Origin: Pelecanus crispus
Lineage: Eukaryota; Chordata; Aves; Pelecaniformes; Pelecanidae
Assembly (NCBI RefSeq): GCF_030463565.1
Contig: NC_134652.1
Location: 20,375,397-20,439,396 of the forward strand
Direction: 5' to 3'
Length of the DNA: 64,000 nt
Of this stretch, positions 53,336 to 63,895 are shown in pieces. Position 1 is the first letter of the stretch. Each line of letters starts with the position of its first letter. Under the pieces are notes generated by a model, which was given only the letters and a program-made list of their open reading frames with translations, was not told the origin of the DNA and did not search any database. The translations under genes and the position numbers were made by a program.

Positions 53336-53690
53336 CAGGGTGGTTGTTTAAAGGTTAAACAAGTTTAAAGGAGTTTAAATCTGAAGAGATTTGATTGAGA
53401 GGTTCAAAAATAACTGAATTATTTAGTGACGGCTACCCATTCTTGGACAAATGAGGGGGCACTGTCTGGTATAAACTTAGTTGCCCCCCGTCCCCAAAGT
53501 ACAGGAACGGGTGTTGTCCTCATGTCTTAGAGACAGACCTGGAACCCGGAGACCCTTTGAGAGCAGCCCAGATGCCGGCCGTCCCTCCCCCTGAGCTGCA
53601 GTGACAGCTGCGGTCCCCACCCAGAAGAGTGGCGGTGCCAGGGCACAGCCAGCCCCGGGAGCGACAGAGGCTGGCTCGCCACAGAGCTGA

Positions 53691-56600
53691 CTATGCATCA
53701 GAGCAATTTCAGGAATATTGTAATACGTTCCCTGCAGCTTCAGCTATCCCAGAGGTATGTCTGGAGAGGGATCTTCATATAGTATGAAGGAAGGACCAGG
53801 AAATGACCTGGAAAGAGAACATTAATCTTCAGATACCGACAATCTGGAAAATGTATCAATCCTATTAGTGACTGTAGGATAAATATGCAGGAAATGAAAC
53901 TGGATACTTCTTCCTCATCGTTTCTTGTTCACATCCCAACAACACACATACAGGTATATTCATCCTCTCCTGTGGACAACCAGTCGTATGGATATCATTG
54001 TGGGAAGATGTATGGGAGGCAGGGACAGTGACCTCCGTGTGCTGCATGCTCCCAGGGCACGGGAGGCTGAGTGCTGTCCCTCCAAGGACTGCACCTTTGG
54101 CTCTCTTCTGCCATTCCTTTCCATCACTAACTCCTCCCCTGCATTTGTTCAGGACCCTCTTTTCAGCATCCCTGGGATCACAGACATTTTTTGCTGATTA
54201 CCCGCTAGGTTGCCTGCTATGGAAATAGCGCTTTGTCACAGTTGCTGGTTTATTGGGGGAGTGAGAGACCTTTGTGTAAAGCTGTGGGAAAGGGCCCTCT
54301 AGCACTCTGTCTGCATTAAAGTCTTGCTTGCAGTTTGGAAAGGAACTTGAACTAAACCCACCACAAATCTATCCAGAAAACACTGACTGCATGTTAAGGT
54401 TTGTGATTGTTCCCGTGTCCCTCGTAATTTTCAACCGCAGCTCCATACTAGAGGCTAGATACACATGGTGGGCATTTTTCCTCTTCTAGCAGTGGGATAC
54501 CTGGAATGCGAGCTTCCCTTTCAAATCCAAAATCAAAGTATTGACAAACAGTAAGAGAGGAATGTGAATTTTGAGGTTGTGTCTTCCGTCAAAACAAGAA
54601 AACTGTCTAACTCCAAGGCTTTTCCCAATACAGTTCTATTCTTTTCATGAATTTGTTTGTATTTTCTTTCCTCTCCTCCATACAGCCTACAGCTCTCTTT
54701 CACTTTAATATGCTTGTCATGCTATCTGTGCAGAAATCTTTCAGACTCTTTGTACTCAGCACTTGTCTTTTCAAGAACTGGCAGCCTGCAGGATAACTTT
54801 AAAAATAATTTATTTCACATTGCAGTAATCCTGTATACTGGAGCTGTCTCGAAAGTCTCCTGCTTTCTTCTGGTGCCACACTGTAATAGTGATCTTGTTT
54901 CTGTCTTCTCGCAGGTGTTTGGTTTGCTTGCAGGACAGCAGGAGCTATTCTACAGTTTGCAGCGTGGGTGTGCAGATGGGGTGGGTGTGCACAGCAAAAC
55001 AGCCTGTGGAATTTCTGAACAGACCCCTTGCTTATGTGGTCGCTTTTGATTTGCAGGGGACTGAAGTAAGATCATCCTTCTGGCCTTTTATTTCTATGTT
55101 CCTGTTCTTCTATTGCTGTTATTTTTTCAATAACAATTGTTCTGGTTTTACTATTTCAGTAACAAATGCAAGTGTTCTGCAAAGTTTCGGCTTCCTGAAG
55201 AGGGAGCTTCGCCTTTGTAATCTGCTTTTCAAAATGTGCCAAGTCATTCTTCCCTGGGTAAGCTTCTGTTTCAGTTTCCACTTGCTTTTCTGATGCTGCG
55301 TTTCCATAAATCAGGAGAGTTTCGGTTTTCTGTTTTTCAGTCATTTCTGTTGCTTTCATTTTTTCTTTTTTATTTTTTTCCCCTACCTAAAGCCGAGAAA
55401 AGAGTTATTTTACACTGCTCATGACACAACCTTGTCATTTGGGAAAAAGAGGCTGGTCATGACAAGTGTGCAAAGTGCAGAGCATAAAGTAAAGATACCA
55501 GAACTATATTTCAGTGAGCAGCTAAGGCTGTAGCAATCATCTTGCTTATCAGCATGAGACGTCCCTTCTGAGAATGAAAGGTGAGAGCGAAAGGTGAAAC
55601 AGTACTAATATAACCTGCTTGGTATGATTTTCCTGTGCAGCCCTAGTTTGAAAATGAGACCAGAAGCAGGAGGCAATGGAAAGCTAGGTGTGTTACTGTG
55701 GGTCGGCAGAACAAAATCACTTTTGGTCCCTGGTCCAGGTACTGGATCAGATAGCTCTACCCCGTGCTGCTGACTGCAGCATAGACACATATGCACTCCT
55801 TTGGAAAGCCAACTGCACGATATAATCAATCCTCTTATTTGATGCACAGTGTTCAGTTAAGAAGAAAAATTATGATGTATACTAACCACCAGAGTTAATG
55901 GCAGTCCGGTCTCAGCCTTGCAAATGTCTCCTAAGGAGAATATGACTCATTGCTCAGGGACCTTTTTTTAACCATCCTCATTATACTGAGGTTGGGGAAT
56001 TCCAATGTGATGAAAGAAAAATTGCTCATTCTGTTTCACTGCCACAAATTTATGAGGTTTGTTACCTCCATTGTAAGATCTGCCTAGTTCAGTTCAGTTA
56101 TACTAACTGACCCACTGAAGCCCTGAGAGGTGGAAAACCTTAGTTCCTGGTGGCCAGATCCCTCACTCTGAGAGATAAAGCCAGATGCCAAGAAAAGCCA
56201 AAGTTCAAGTCAGACACCTGCCAACATATCTTTAACCTACATTTATGCCTTCCTGGGTGGGACATGGTATAGGGAGCAGCCTGTGAGTGCTTGTGAGAGC
56301 ATGGAGCTTTCCTTCCTTCCTGTCGGCTGTGCTTCTACACAACTGCAACCTAGAAAAGATGGCACAGCCTACACCACTGCCGTGCTGCTTTTCGGAAAGG
56401 CAGACATTTTATTCTGCTATATATGTGGGGCCTGGCCAAAACATGGCAATGAGCAACACACTGTTGCAGCATGTCAGATCTGTACACAGCAGACACAAGT
56501 CATTTATGCAATGCTATGCTTTCATCAGTCCATAGGTGCACAACTCTGGTGCATGGCTATTAAACCATCTGGCTACAGCAGCCTGAAGGTTCTCCTTTGA

Positions 56601-57960
56601 AAAGCAGCACAGCGTGGGGATTTTGGCCCTGTAGTAGTAGCAAGCTGATTGATTAGATGCTTAGAAAATGCAGAAAGGTTAGAGGCAAGAGGCTGCAAAG
56701 TGTGGTGGAAGGTTTTTCCGAGTGCTTAGCATCTATGCGGTGCTTGAGACCTGGGGAAGAGCTGTACAACCTAAATCAGGTCTGGGCTTGGCAACAAAAC
56801 ACACTGTATGTCCTTCAGACCTTCCATGGGTCAAGTCTATGAAAGGCTTAAAGGTTTTCCAGCTAATCTAAGTCCTGCCTTTCCTTTCAGGCTCCTGCTT
56901 AATACCACACACAGACTTCTAGCTGTTTCAAGGGCCACACACTGCCCTCCCAGGCACCTCACTTCTAGCAACGTGACCTTTCGGAGCAACCCCATGCGGC
57001 TCTGGGTGCCTGGTGTTGCCTGTGGGTTGATTGCCAGCACCTGGCACCTGCTGCCAGACCTGCCCTGCCCTTTGCACACCCTGAGGGACCAGGTGGCAGC
57101 AATTGGACCCTACCCCACACACGGGCACAGGTGGCAGCAAGCCCAGGCAGGTCTCCTCACGTTTTGGCTGAGTCTTGACACTGGCTGGAGATCCTCTCTA
57201 GGGAACTGATGGCAGAGCCAAAGAAGAAAGTCATCCTGCTTACTGTGTGATCTAGAAAAAAATCAAATCTTTCCACTGAGGTCTCCTCTTCTGTTGACAG
57301 ATTTTGTAAGACTGCATAAATGGGTGTGCGAGCAGGAAAGGCCTCACTGCAAAGCAGCCAGCGCTACTGGTTCTTTGAATTTAGGAGCTGAGCCCTCTGT
57401 GCTCTGTGACAGAACAAAGGTAAGGTGTTCTTTTTCAGGAGAGTACTTTCCCTTTTTGTGCTTTACTAACCTGAGTAAAAGAAAACTTAAAGATGACATC
57501 TATAGGTTGCATGATAAGAAGGAAAGACAGAAGTCATGCACTATGTGGATTTTTTTTTTAATATCAGTGACGTTTTCATTGTATCAGTTCAACTATTCTT
57601 CCTGGTACACTTCATAAACACCAGTTTTCACTTTGAAAAATGCAACATCCCACAATTTTAATGTAAGCAAAACATTACATCTATTAAGTAATGCAGGACC
57701 ATACATTTAGACTAAACCTTTTCTTCAAATAATGACTACTACTTCTTTCTTCTTGTAGTGAATCCTATAGCTGGACTCTTATATTGTACCTTTTAGTAAA
57801 TAAGCCATAAAACTTTTCCTCCCAGTTCTTAATGACGAAAAAAAAAGCTAAAACTTGTTTTAAAGGAAAGATATTGCTACAAAAATCATAGTTATTCCTT
57901 GTTGATATTATAACTTCCTTGAATCAGTCAGAACTGCCAATGAAAATGGCATTTAAAAGC
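53691..57960. other. FAS 3' flank, no gene recognised
   Basis: Downstream side of FAS. Overlapping plus-strand frames at 54657-55293 and 56283-57209 (up to 134 codons) lack recognised motifs and are offset from one another, so I do not call them genes. ISRE-like motifs at 55.3 kb are listed separately. Part of the region nearest 57960 may belong to the FAS 3' UTR. Confidence 0.55.
55268..55330. promoter_or_regulatory. Pair of interferon-response-element-like motifs
   Basis: Two sequences resembling the ISRE core (AGTTTCNNTTTC on one strand, GAAANNGAAA on the other) lie 50 bp apart: GTTTCAGTTTCC at 55268-55279 and AGTTTCGGTTTTC at 55318-55330. FAS and its usual downstream neighbours (CH25H, IFIT genes) are interferon-responsive, so a regulatory role is plausible but untested; T-rich flanks raise the chance of a random match. 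Confidence 0.35.
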
Positions 57961-57966
57961 TTTATT
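57961..57966 (-). promoter_or_regulatory. Candidate FAS poly(A) signal AATAAA
   Basis: The minus strand reads AATAAA about 55 nt after the FAS stop codon, the first canonical hexamer downstream. Using it would give a very short 3' UTR, so a more distal site such as the ATTAAA near 57655 may be used instead or as well. Confidence 0.3.
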
Positions 57967-58021
57967 TATATTATTAGAAAAATATTAATTCAGTCAGAAA
58001 TAATTTTCAAATTACTCTGTG

Positions 58022-58437
58022 CTATGTCTCTTCCAAACTACCAGAACAGGTTTTACTTAGCTCAGCACTATCATCGTAAGAGTTTCTACCTTCCTGAGTG
58101 CAGGTTTTGCTTTGCTCAGTGTCATCACGATAAGACTGTCCCCCTTCCTGACAGCTGGAAACAGCTGCCTTCAATTTTTCCTCAATTTTATCAGCTGCAG
58201 TGCACATTTTAAACTCTCGCAGGCTGCTTATTAGGGTTGCATAGGCTCCTTTTATCCCATGTCTTTGATACCAGACTTGAAACAGCTTAATCTTCTGTTC
58301 AGATGTATCACTAACATAATCCCGAACAGTTTGATCTATGATAGGTTCTGGTACTTTGTGATTACGAACAAATGTCTTGACTTCTTGGAGTGTCATCTCT
58401 TCCACAATACCAGCAACATGGCTGCTCAGGTCAACAT
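58022..58437 (-). CDS. FAS: FAS exon 9 (death domain and C-terminal tail)
   Basis: Terminal coding exon with acceptor TATGCTTCTAG and stop TAG at 58024-58022; 416 nt of coding sequence. It begins with VDLSSHVAGIVEEMTL, matching the human DVDLSKYITTIAGVMTL start, and continues through VKTFVRNHKV, DTSEQKIKLFQVWYQRHG and CTAADKIEEKL, the recognisable alpha helices of the FAS death domain that binds FADD. The last 40 or so residues are two diverged 18-residue repeats and the terminus is GSLEET. The SLV-type PDZ-binding end of human FAS is absent. Confidence 0.96.
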
Positions 58438-61400
58438 CTAGAAGCATAAAATGAAATTAATGCTCTTGGCACTTATATCTTACTGTTTTTTATCACCTGC
58501 ACTCAGAAGTGATACTTTTCCTATCCACAGCAGATTAAGTCTCACGTATTCATGACTCAGTATGTTTTATATATGATGTTTTTACAATACATAGTGGGTC
58601 TGCTTTTACATGTTCCTGCCGAATGCTAGGTAATTCAAATATTTAGGGTTGCATCCATATTGCCTTCTACCACTTGAAATAGAATCTCAGCTCCCTCTGT
58701 AACCTATTCTGTCACTCTCTATCATTAAAGTCTGGTCATCCCTCATGTACCTGTTTTGCTCAAAACAGAGTTGGGAAAAGTCCTGGAACAGGACAGGTCT
58801 ATTGTTGTGATACAGCCTTGGAGCTTATGTTCTTTTTTGCCCTTGAACATAAGGTAGGTCTGTGCTTCTGCGATTCCCACTGCTGGCTGTGGGACTACAC
58901 CATTATCATTATTATCCACGATTCTAGAAATCCAGCTTGCTGCCTCCTAGTGTCTGTACCACATGCAGAACAGAAATTCACCTGTTGTCAATTAGTAATT
59001 GCTTCCTATACAACAATACGAACTGGCATTTCTTTAGTAAGTGTTCACTGTTGTGCTAGAATGACAGATCTAGGCAGTGGCAAAGTCTACACAAAAATAC
59101 CCTTCTTTAGTGCTGTATTTTTTTTCTTCTACTGAATTTTGAGAAATTACTTGTCTCTTACCTATGTATATGAGAGGTACATTCTCCTGAAAAGAGAAGC
59201 GAGAGAGAAATGCGTAGAAACAAGTTTTGTAAAACACCAACGTTGTACAAGAGAATAAACACATTTTGGAACACATGACTTCTGTAATTTTCTTCTAGTT
59301 TTCTCCGCGATTCCCCTGTTTCATGAGCGAGGGAATCAGATTGGACAGACAGACCTCTTTTGACTTGGGTAAGCTTGAGGAATCCCCTCACAATTGCCAT
59401 TGCCTGAAAGTATGCATGGGGACAGGTACCTTGGGTCAGTGGAGGCCTGATGATTTATGAAGTTTTGATCTTGGTCATGTAACTTAGGAAGCATGGCAAC
59501 AAATTCTGAAGAAATAATACAGGGTTTCTCTTACTTCTCCCCAAAGAGCCCTCATGGTGAAATTTACTTCATTAATGTCATGGAAGGGAGGCACGCACAT
59601 GCTTGGGGAGTCCCAGCATAATTTCAATGGAACAAAGTTCCTTGCATGAAGCTGAGTTTTTTGTGATCTAAGCAACAATACTTACATAAGAAACCTCTGA
59701 TTTGGAGACTGCTTCACCTAGGTTCTCCTTGCTAGTAAGACCCTTCTGTCTTCTCTTGTCTGAAACAAAAAAGCATTTTTAAAATCCAGGACAGAGTATA
59801 TCTCTCCTCTGGACTCCAAGAATATAAAATTACATCTGAGTAAGTAGCTGAATATCTTATTCAGAGTATGGTAGGAATAGGGAATCACTTACAGCACCAT
59901 CTTGCTCCAAGTCCTGCTGTTAGTAGTAGTGCTAGTGGTAATAAAACGTACAAAGCAATGGCCCACTGTGGGTTTCCTGTTTCTGCTAGAACATTAGAAA
60001 CATTACACAAAAGTTAAGTCAAGAAATGCAATACAGCAACACACTCTAAATTTTAAGCAAGGCTGTGTCAGACTGTAAAAGCCTTTCTGTTGTCTCCTAG
60101 CAGCAGAAGCTACCTCTTTGCTAAACTCTCACCTATCATGAGTCACCTCTAAAAAGGAGTAATAGCTCCTACATCTGCACAGTCATCAAGGGAAAAGAGC
60201 AATCATGCTCCACAGGTCAGTACAGGGCCCAGTAGATATGATGCCCTTAGCTGTCAGGAATCACTGTGGGCCATTGTGTAGAACAGTAAAATTGCAATAG
60301 CCTCTCAAAATACAGCAGATGCTAGACCATGCTAGGTTTTAAAATGGTACCTTCCGTTCTGCACACAGTGTCTGAAGTTGGAGTACATTGTTTTTCAATT
60401 AATCCACCTTCACATCTGCAGAAAACATGAACAAAAATCATTATGGGATTTGTTTCTGTCTTTTTATTTGCTCTGTTTACAGGGTTTATAAATCTTCTAA
60501 CACTTTTTATCAGCTAAAGCTTTCATATATCAAGATGTTGGAATTTGGAATTTGATAGGTATGAAAACAGTATGGAAAGGTATGGGAGTGGAAAAAGGTG
60601 TGGAAATTATTTTCTAGATGTAACAGTAGATCACAGAAAGACAACAGGAAAGCTCAGATACTTCATTACGTTTTTTGAAAAGTATATACAGACTTGGCGG
60701 ATGTATACAAGTTTTTCTGCATGCCTTTGGAAAGCCTGCATGAATGCAAGTTAAGTTGCCTGAGCTGTCAGCTCAACAAGCTAAGTGCAAAGGAAAACTA
60801 GTATGTTTTCCCTCGGGTTATACATTACCTTAGCCTCTGTCTTGAAACTGGCTGGAAAAAAGTGTGGTAACATATGACATTAACAATTTCATATTTAATG
60901 ATGAAGGCATAAACTTACATGGTACATAGATAACAGTGCACACATGGAGAAGATTTGCAAAAATGGTTCTTTGCACAGATGCATTCCGTGTCCTTTGCTG
61001 GGGTACAGTTCTTTGCAACCACCAAACCTAAAATAAATTTCTTAAAGTTTGTTAGTTTGAAAAAGTAGGCCTTAAAAGCAGGCCTCTGCTCACAAGCTCT
61101 TGTCCTCAGACTTACGTGCTTTTAGCTCTACCACTGCTGGCACTGGTGAGGCTTAACTGTAGGAACAACATAGCTTTTATAAGGAGCCCTGCTGCCAGAG
61201 TACTGGAAATGCGCAGATGGCAAAGAGACCTCTGCTGGCCAAGAGCTCAAAGAACTGATCGCGCGATAAAGTACTTGCTGGAAGAGGACTCATTTGGCAC
61301 TGCCGAATGTTGTCAGCTTCTTTTTCCCATTCAGAAGTGTAAAGCCAGAAGGAAACTCACAGGATCACATAACCCATCTCCCTGCTTGATGTCAGAGACA

Positions 61401-63895
61401 AATTCTTTTCTCTGCCTGACAGACAAGTTTATCTCTTCTTGAGGACCTCCAATGGTGAGGAATTCCACTCTCTTTTGGCTAACATATTCCCCGCTTAAGT
61501 GTCAAAACAAGTGAATTAATTTTCTCCTATCCTCAGTGTATATGATGAAGCTATCTCCATCTATGAAAAATTATTTCTGCATTAAAAATTACTTTAAGTA
61601 CCTACCCACTATGAAAGCTATTTTCACAGGCATACAGAAATAGAAGCGAATTTTTGAGTTATCACATTCACTGCCCTGCTGTAACAGGAAAACTTATCTT
61701 TCAAAACTTGATGAAGCTCTACTGTGAAACCAGTGTTGAAGCCATTCATGAAAATATCAAACATGAATGATCCCAAGAATGGAACTTCAGTGGTAATTTT
61801 CCTCCTGCCTAATGTTTTCTACTGACTTCTCTTCAACTACATCATTGTCCATGGGATAATGTGACTAGTCATCCCAGTACCCTTTCTTTCCTCTTCAGTT
61901 TAACTAATACTTTCTTTCATGGCACTGTACACAATGTTGAATTGTTTTGCTGTACTCAACTTCATTACCCATCCAAAACTGCTTATTATAGTAGCTAATG
62001 AGAGGAAAACTTTCTATGCGTATGGAGGTGTTACAGTAAGGGGAAAGCACTAAAGACTGATATTCCAGCAGGTGATCTGAGTACAACCGTATTGGCGTTA
62101 AGAGCTGACTCTCCGCTCACCAGACTCGATTTTGGATACAAGGAATGTAGAACTATCATTCCCTAAATCCAGGCATACTAGAACTAAAGGACACCTGGTG
62201 GAACTGGTAGGAGATCAGTTTAATGGATTTTTTTTTTAAAAAAAAAAAAATCTATGATGGATATTTATGCAACAGGTAGTGAATTTCTGGAACCTCGTGT
62301 CCCCCAGCAGGTTCACGCACAAAGGGCTCATAAATGGATGCTAACATGACTAGGTAGGGATGGACCTTCTAATGTCCTTTCCCACAACTGTGGATGCTGG
62401 TAGAGTTTGCAGGGAACAGACCACAGAAAGTAGACAGGTTTGTTTGTGTTTTCTCTAAATAGCATCTCTTGCCTCCACTGCTGAACGCAGAATACTGGGG
62501 TAGGTGGACCACTGGTATGACCCAGTAAGACATGCCTCATAGTCTCATGATTTGATCCTATAACCCACACAGCATCTTGAACGTATAAAAGACATCACTC
62601 TATCAGCTCCAGCAATTTTAAATAATATTATTAATTACATGAAAGACTACAAAAGAAACCATTGGGAATCCTCCCATCCCTGCTTCTTACAAGACCTCTC
62701 TTAAATAGAGGGCGAAGAAGAGAGAGAGCGCGCTTTTCCTCCTTGACTCTAACCAGTTTGTATAGGGTCTGTTTTGCAAGGAATGCTTTGGCTGAGCAAA
62801 GGCAGATATAAGGAGAAACAATGGACCAACATAGCTTGTTCTTCTTCCTACTTTGTGCCTGACGAAAGGGAACTGGGGGATAAACTTATGACTTCGTGTA
62901 CTACCACTAAAACATTTTAATCTGCATGCTATCCACTACTCAGGGATTGTGGAGACTTTTCAGTCACACCATGTATCAAAAAAGATAGAGTTGCTATTTC
63001 TATAGATGTACCGAATACGCTGTCACAGGAACGGCATCTCAAACACTTGTCCAAATCATTGATAGACTCCATGTACTCCTTTCCATTTTCACATGGAGCA
63101 CAGTGTTTGCGAATATCTGTTGGGCACTCGATATTTTTAACAAAACCTGTGGAGACAGAAAAACAAGAATTAAGATTTGCAATACCTTTGGACAGAAGCC
63201 ATCAGCTCTAAGACCTATGTCAGACTTTCTTTTTAATCCCCAATACTTTTTGATTTACAAATATGGACAGAATCTATATTCTTTATGCATACGCTCTTCA
63301 GGAATGTAGTATACATAAGATCTGATCATCCCCCCTCTTCCTCCAGTTTAGGACTGAAGGAGGGCACACCAAACAAAACTGTACATGCAAAATTGGAAAA
63401 CCCATGAATATATGGAGTCTTGTAGGCAAAAGCCTGTGCTTGTACTTTTTTAACCACTTTCAAAGATGTGTATGTAATTCTTAGCTCTTTTGTGACAAGC
63501 ATGTTATGTTAGAACTACTATCTGTAGTGAAAAGTTATTGGTGCACTTGAGCTCAAGAAATACTTTTGAAGCATCTGATGTCCTGTAATAGAGACAGATA
63601 CAGCTAGAATGAAGCACTGCATCCAGGAAACCACAGCATGCTGCTTAGCTATCCCAGCAGAAACCAGTTGTGCATGTTGTTGTTTCCACTCTTAATGACT
63701 TTTCAACACAGTCTTATAGTGATACTCACCACGTGCACATTTCTTGCAACACTTAACACCTAATGTGTATTCATCCTGGTTACACTTAAGTTCCCTCTTA
63801 GCAAGGGTCCTCCTTGTAATTAATTTATTGTATGCTGTGTGTATTATAGCTTCAGTATCATTTTTGCAGTGTGTTTCAATAATTAAGATAACCAC
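58022..63895 (-). CDS. FAS: FAS (TNFRSF6/CD95) death receptor, exons 2-9, 5'-partial
   Basis: FAS is the plasma-membrane receptor for FAS ligand; it recruits FADD through its cytoplasmic death domain and triggers caspase-8-dependent apoptosis. Eight minus-strand coding exons are visible: 63730-63895, 63012-63146, 60919-61027, 60351-60415, 59893-59985, 59686-59759, 59162-59186 and 58022-58437. Each is bounded by AG/GT and all join in frame, giving 1083 nt (360 codons plus TAG). Lengths of 166, 109 and 25 nt for exons 2, 4 and 8 equal the human ones as I remember them. Order of parts: cysteine-rich domains (exons 2-5), one transmembrane helix (exon 6), juxtamembrane segment (exons 7-8), death domain and tail (exon 9). 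Sequons NDT (exon 2) and NCT (exon 4) suggest N-glycosylation. Exon 1, with start codon and signal peptide, lies beyond the window. A diverged 18-residue repeat extends the C-terminus. Identity is very secure; exact splice sites of exons 3 and 5 are slightly less so. Confidence 0.96.
58047..58154 (-). repeat. 54-bp tandem duplication inside FAS coding sequence
   Basis: Two adjacent 54-bp units, 58101-58154 and 58047-58100, match at 39 of 54 positions by my count. The length is divisible by three, so the reading frame is kept and the protein gains an 18-residue repeat (CQEG...SKT followed by CTQEG...SKT). It sits between the death domain and the stop codon. Confidence 0.88.
59162..59186 (-). 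CDS. FAS: FAS exon 8 (25-nt micro-exon)
   Basis: A 25-nt exon with a strong acceptor (CTCTTTTCAG) and donor (GTAAGA). The length is exactly that of human FAS exon 8. It supplies ENVPLIYI and one base of the Asp codon that opens the conserved DVDLS motif at the start of exon 9. Without it exons 7 and 9 are out of frame (skipping shifts the frame), so it is required for the death domain. Confidence 0.9.
59686..59759 (-). CDS. FAS: FAS exon 7 (juxtamembrane cytoplasmic segment)
   Basis: Exon of 74 nt between acceptor TTTGTTTCAG and donor GTAAGT. Only one frame is open, and it is the frame demanded by exon 6. It encodes a basic KRRQKG cluster just inside the membrane, followed by a hydrophilic linker ending KSEVSY. 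There is little sequence conservation here, as expected for this linker. Confidence 0.88.
59893..59985 (-). CDS. FAS: FAS exon 6 (transmembrane exon)
   Basis: Exon of 93 nt with acceptor ATGTTCTAG and donor GTAAGT. It encodes a short stalk, then an uninterrupted hydrophobic helix (WAIALYVLLPLALLLTAGL), then ARWC followed by basic residues from exon 7. Both ends are in phase 1 and the length is a multiple of three, so skipping it would leave the frame open and remove the membrane anchor, as in the soluble FAS isoform known in human. It is 30 nt longer than the 63-nt human exon. The membrane-proximal Cys is a possible palmitoylation site (inference). Confidence 0.93.
60351..60415 (-). CDS. FAS: FAS exon 5 (end of cysteine-rich domain 3)
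   Basis: Exon of 65 nt (human 62). Acceptor TTTTCTGCAG, donor G|GTACCA. It encodes CEGGLIEKQC and CTPTSDTVC, closing the extracellular cysteine-rich region just before the membrane. The donor departs from consensus after GTA, but frame with exon 6 is exact (Gly-Ala codon junction G|CA). Confidence 0.9.
60919..61027 (-). CDS. FAS: FAS exon 4 (cysteine-rich domains 2-3)
   Basis: Exon of 109 nt, the same length as human exon 4. Acceptor TTTATTTTAG, donor GTAAGT. It encodes NCTPAKDTECICAKNHFC and CVHCYLC, with cysteine spacing identical to human FAS and an NCT sequon in the conserved position. It ends with two bases of an Ile codon completed by exon 5. Confidence 0.93.
62170..62550 (+). mobile_element. 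Ancient CR1/L3-type LINE 3' tail inside FAS intron 3
   Basis: Contains AATCTATGATGGATATTTAT near the start and AATACTGGGGTAGGTGGACC followed by TGGTATGACCCAGTAAGACA near the end. These are characteristic of an old CR1/L3-type tail common in turtles, crocodilians and birds. It lies in the FAS intron between exons 3 and 4, antisense to the gene. Confidence 0.68.
63012..63146 (-). CDS. FAS: FAS exon 3 (cysteine-rich domains 1-2)
   Basis: Exon of 135 nt between acceptor TCTCCACAG and donor G|GTACAT. It encodes the CAPCENGKEYM and KCLRCRSCDS segments, which align with the human CVPCQEGKEY and CRRCRLCDE segments and form the ligand-binding cysteine-rich core. The donor is weak (GTACAT), but the one-base overhang it leaves restores a Gly codon and frame with exon 4, which supports the choice. 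Confidence 0.92.
63730..63895 (-). CDS. FAS: FAS exon 2 (mature N-terminus, first cysteine-rich domain start)
   Basis: Exon of 166 nt between acceptor CTCTCCTAG and donor GTGAGT. It begins in phase 0 with hydrophobic residues VVILII, which probably complete the signal peptide started in exon 1, as in the human gene. It carries an NDT sequon and the first CRD cysteines (LKCNQDE, VKCCKKCARG). It ends with one base of a Gly codon completed by exon 3. There is no ATG at its start; the first codon is GTG, so translation must begin in an upstream exon. Confidence 0.92.

Noticed and set aside
54657-55293. Overlapping plus-strand frames of 130 and 134 codons downstream of FAS
   Set aside because: The two frames conflict with each other, are rich in Phe/Leu/Ser/Cys as expected from T-rich DNA, and match no family I know.
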